Assembly: GCA_964486555.1 (NCBI GenBank)
Contig: CAZANP010000027.1
Span: 1-24,106 of the forward strand
Reading direction: 5' to 3'
DNA from: 4484-232 sp964486555
GTDB lineage: Bacteria; Thermotogota; Thermotogae; Thermotogales; Thermotogaceae
Length of the DNA stretch: 24,106 bases
Shown here: piece by piece, positions 22,371-24,106 of the stretch
How the letters are laid out: each line of letters starts with the position of its first letter
Position numbering within the stretch: the first letter of the stretch is position 1
Program-made: the position numbers and the translations under genes
Notes under the pieces: model-generated
The model's input: the letters and a program-made list of their open reading frames with translations, nothing else
What the model was told of the DNA's origin: nothing
The model's database searches: none

Positions 22371-23627
22371 GTGTGGAAATTGTTCGATGAAATACTGGGA
22401 AAAACAATAGAATGCGAATGTGGAAGAGTACACGTCGTTCCCAAAATAGATTTCGTGTTTGAAGATGGTATATCGAAGAACCTTGGGAGTTTCTTCAAAG
22501 ATGAAATCTTCATAGCTGATAAAAATACCTTTCCCCTGGTCAACGTGCCAGGGGAAAGGGTTATTGTTTTGAACGATAGCGAAAGGGTACTCGCAACGAT
22601 GGATCGTGTGAGAGAAGTCCTGAGATTATTGAAAGAGGAAAAAGACCTTGTATCGATAGGTTCAGGGAGTTTAACAGATATCACAAGGTACGCTTCCTTC
22701 CTGATGGGTAAGAATTTCTCTTGCTTTCCAACAGCTCCTTCAGTGGATGCCTACACCTCCTCAGTTTCTGCCCTGATTGAAAATGGTCTCAAAAAGACCC
22801 TGAAAGCCATCTCTCCAGAACGTGTCGTCATCGATATGGATGTTCTGGTAAAAGCTCCTTTCGATCTAATAAGATCTGGACTTGGAGACATGGGAGCGAA
22901 GGTTACAGCCCGCCTGGACTGGGTTCTATCGAACCTTCTAAACGGTGAGTACATCTGCGACTTCGTTTGGAAATTGATGAGAGATCCCTTGAAGAGTATG
23001 TTGCAGAGTACCGAAGACATTTTAAAGAGAGAAAAAGAACCTTTCAGAAATCTTGTCGATACACTCCTGCTCTCAGGAATAACGATGACCATGGTTGGAA
23101 ACTCAAGACCAGCATCTGGCGCTGAACATATAATCTCTCACTTTCTGGAAATGTACTATGAGATGAATGGGAAGATCCCTCTTCTTCATGGTCTTCAGGT
23201 TGCTATGGGAACATTTGTTTCTATAAAAGCTTATGAGGTAATCCTGGAAGATATCCCGATGAGAAAATCTAAAATATCACGGGAAGAGAGAGAAAAATTC
23301 TTGTATGAAACTTTTGGTGAAAGGGCGAAGGAATTTCTGGAAACGTATGAAAAGAAAAGAAAGGAAAGAAATGTGGATCTTGCTTCTCTGAAGAGAGTTA
23401 TCTCATCGACTTATTCGGAATTCAAAGATACTCTGATGAAACATCTCAAACTTTTGAATCTTGGAGAGCTCTTCTCCAAATTTGATCTGGAATTTTTCAG
23501 AAAAGTCGTGATTTTCTCAAATTCTATAAGAGAAAGATACACCGTCCTTGATCTTTTGGAGGAACTGGGGATCCTTGAAGATTTCTCTCACTTCGTTATC
23601 GATGAGATACGCCAGTTGATCAGGTGA
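22371..23627 (+). CDS. araM: sn-Glycerol-1-phosphate dehydrogenase, AraM type
   Basis: A member of the iron-containing alcohol dehydrogenase superfamily that, in AraM/EgsA proteins, reduces dihydroxyacetone phosphate to sn-glycerol-1-phosphate with NAD(P)H. GSGSLTDITRYAS is the nucleotide glycine loop in its AraM form, and PTAPSVDAYTSSVSALI is diagnostic for the group. Metal ligands are Asp-173 (GLGDMGAK), His-253 (SGAEHIISHF) and His-273 (LLHGLQVAMGT). 418 aa. GTG at 22371 is one base past the kinase stop; its ribosome site is weak, so translation is probably coupled. araM also sits in the B. subtilis arabinose operon, which supports a conserved but unexplained link to arabinose-type catabolism. 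Confidence 0.88.
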   Translation: MWKLFDEILGKTIECECGRVHVVPKIDFVFEDGISKNLGSFFKDEIFIADKNTFPLVNVPGERVIVLNDSERVLATMDRVREVLRLLKEEKDLVSIGSGSLTDITRYASFLMGKNFSCFPTAPSVDAYTSSVSALIENGLKKTLKAISPERVVIDMDVLVKAPFDLIRSGLGDMGAKVTARLDWVLSNLLNGEYICDFVWKLMRDPLKSMLQSTEDILKREKEPFRNLVDTLLLSGITMTMVGNSRPASGAEHIISHFLEMYYEMNGKIPLLHGLQVAMGTFVSIKAYEVILEDIPMRKSKISREEREKFLYETFGERAKEFLETYEKKRKERNVDLASLKRVISSTYSEFKDTLMKHLKLLNLGELFSKFDLEFFRKVVIFSNSIRERYTVLDLLEELGILEDFSHFVIDEIRQLIR

Positions 23628-23641
23628 AGAGGTGTTGAAAG

Positions 23642-24037
23642 ATGGAAAAATCTTTCCTGATAATATCGAAGCTTCTACCGGTGTTCTTGATGATAACCCT
23701 CGGATACGTCCTCAAGAAGTTGAAATTCTTCAGCGAAGGAACCGTTGATTCGCTGAAAAAGCTCGTCGTCAACATAGGACTGCCTTCGCTTCTGTTCACA
23801 GCTTTTTCCACTGTCAGCTTCAAATCGAAGTATTTCCTATTGTTCATCATGATGTTCTCGATCTGTGTTCTTCTACTTCTCATAGGGAATATCCTTAGAA
23901 AGCACCTTAGGATGAGTTCACCGTATTTCCCTATGTTAATGACAGGTTTTGAAGCAGGAATGGTTGGATACTCTGTTTACACCGTGGCTTTTGGCGTGGA
24001 AAAGTTGTATGAATTTGCTCTGATAGATTTTGGACAT
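23642..24037 (+). pseudogene. AEC-family transporter, truncated by an IS200/IS605-type insertion
   Basis: Auxin-efflux-carrier (AEC) proteins are membrane transporters of about 300 aa with ten helices. Here 132 residues remain: helix 1 LPVFLMITLGYVLKKL, the typical early motif VDSLKKLVVNIGLPSLLFTAF, a helix YFLLFIMMFSICVLLLLIG, and the conserved FEAGMVGYSVYTVAFG...FALIDFGH. The match breaks exactly at CAT (24035-24037), where the element end TTGACCC begins. The frame runs on through the element end to the TAA at 24104-24106, adding a meaningless tail. Its start has AGAGGTG 9 bases upstream, 14 bases after araM, so it was the last known gene of the sugar operon. The rest of the gene is presumably beyond the insertion. 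Confidence 0.75.
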
Positions 24038-24106
24038 TTGACCCACTCCCGATCCCCTAAAGGGGATGGGATTCTTACTGGCTCGAGGCCAGCTTCCACG
24101 GGCTAA
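24038..24106 (-). mobile_element. Right end of an IS200/IS605-type (tnpB-bearing) element with putative omega-RNA 3' scaffold
   Basis: Read leftward, the edge carries a GTGGAAG motif, a hairpin CTGGC-CTCGA-GCCAG (plus 24078-24092), then a larger subterminal hairpin ATCCCC-TTTA-GGGGAT (24052-24067) extended by CCC/GGG with one bulged base (24048-24070), and it ends GGGTCAA at the junction with the transporter gene. This order (short stem, AAGAATCCC, terminal stem with TTTA loop, G-rich tail ending in TCAA) is that of IS200/IS605 right ends, as in ISDra2. A TAG at 24103-24105 (minus) may be the stop of tnpB, which would lie outside the window. There are no terminal inverted repeats and no visible target duplication, as expected for the family. 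Confidence 0.7.

Noticed and set aside
21641..22684. 347-aa open frame on the minus strand across the kinase and araM genes
   Set aside because: It spans two well-supported plus-strand genes and shows no motif; it is an antisense shadow.
24038..24106. C-terminal 22 residues that continue the AEC reading frame to a TAA at the window end
   Set aside because: The sequence is the element end with two hairpins; the residues (THSRSPKGDG...) have no resemblance to a membrane transporter.

Overview
The window is about 24.1 kb of dense, short-spaced bacterial coding sequence. It looks like a chromosomal segment from a hyperthermophilic Thermotoga-type bacterium. The reasons are the Lys/Glu-rich proteins, frequent AGA/AGG and ATA codons, GGAGGTG-type ribosome sites, extended -10 promoters (TGnTATAAT) and overall gene content. 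The species call is an inference from recognition, not a search result. The right edge stops inside an IS200/IS605-type element end, where a draft contig would often break.

Layout: (1) 1-108 is the 3' tail of a gene that enters from the left, followed by a strong terminator. (2) 314-465 is a self-contained tRNA-Val(GAC) unit with promoter and terminator. (3) 409-8715, minus strand, is a housekeeping block read right to left: serS, rsmE, a 130-aa unknown, a Nudix hydrolase, ispE, apt, pgi, a 72-aa unknown and coaE, nearly all touching or overlapping. An orphan sugar-type binding protein with its own promoter and terminator follows, then rsmD, whose 3' end runs antisense into the tRNA. (4) 8722-14396, minus strand, is a stress and sulfur-relay block: a broken dsrE-like gene, a shortened dsrF-like gene, an intact dsrH/tusB-like gene, lpd and htpX. 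A Clp AAA+ unfoldase follows, behind a 9-9-9 inverted repeat built like the HrcA operator CIRCE. (5) 14478-24037, plus strand, is a sugar catabolic operon: AraR-type regulator, AraD-type epimerase, ABC binding protein, two permeases, an L-fucose/arabinose isomerase-like protein, an FGGY kinase, an AraM-type sn-glycerol-1-phosphate dehydrogenase and an AEC-family transporter. (6) 24038-24106 is the right end of an IS200/IS605 element that interrupts the AEC gene.

How region 5 works together (inference): the regulator senses a sugar or its derivative; the ABC system imports the sugar with an ATPase encoded elsewhere; the isomerase makes a ketose; the FGGY kinase phosphorylates it; the AraD-type enzyme acts on the ketose phosphate. 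This matches the logic of L-arabinose to D-xylulose-5-phosphate, but the isomerase is not the classical AraA type, so the true sugar is open.

The points most worth a second look are the IS200/IS605 right end, which would specify an omega-RNA guide matching the disrupted transporter; the CIRCE-like operator before the Clp gene; the decaying DsrEF pair beside lpd; the hairpin that separates a Shine-Dalgarno from the first permease start; and the likely AUU start of the regulator.
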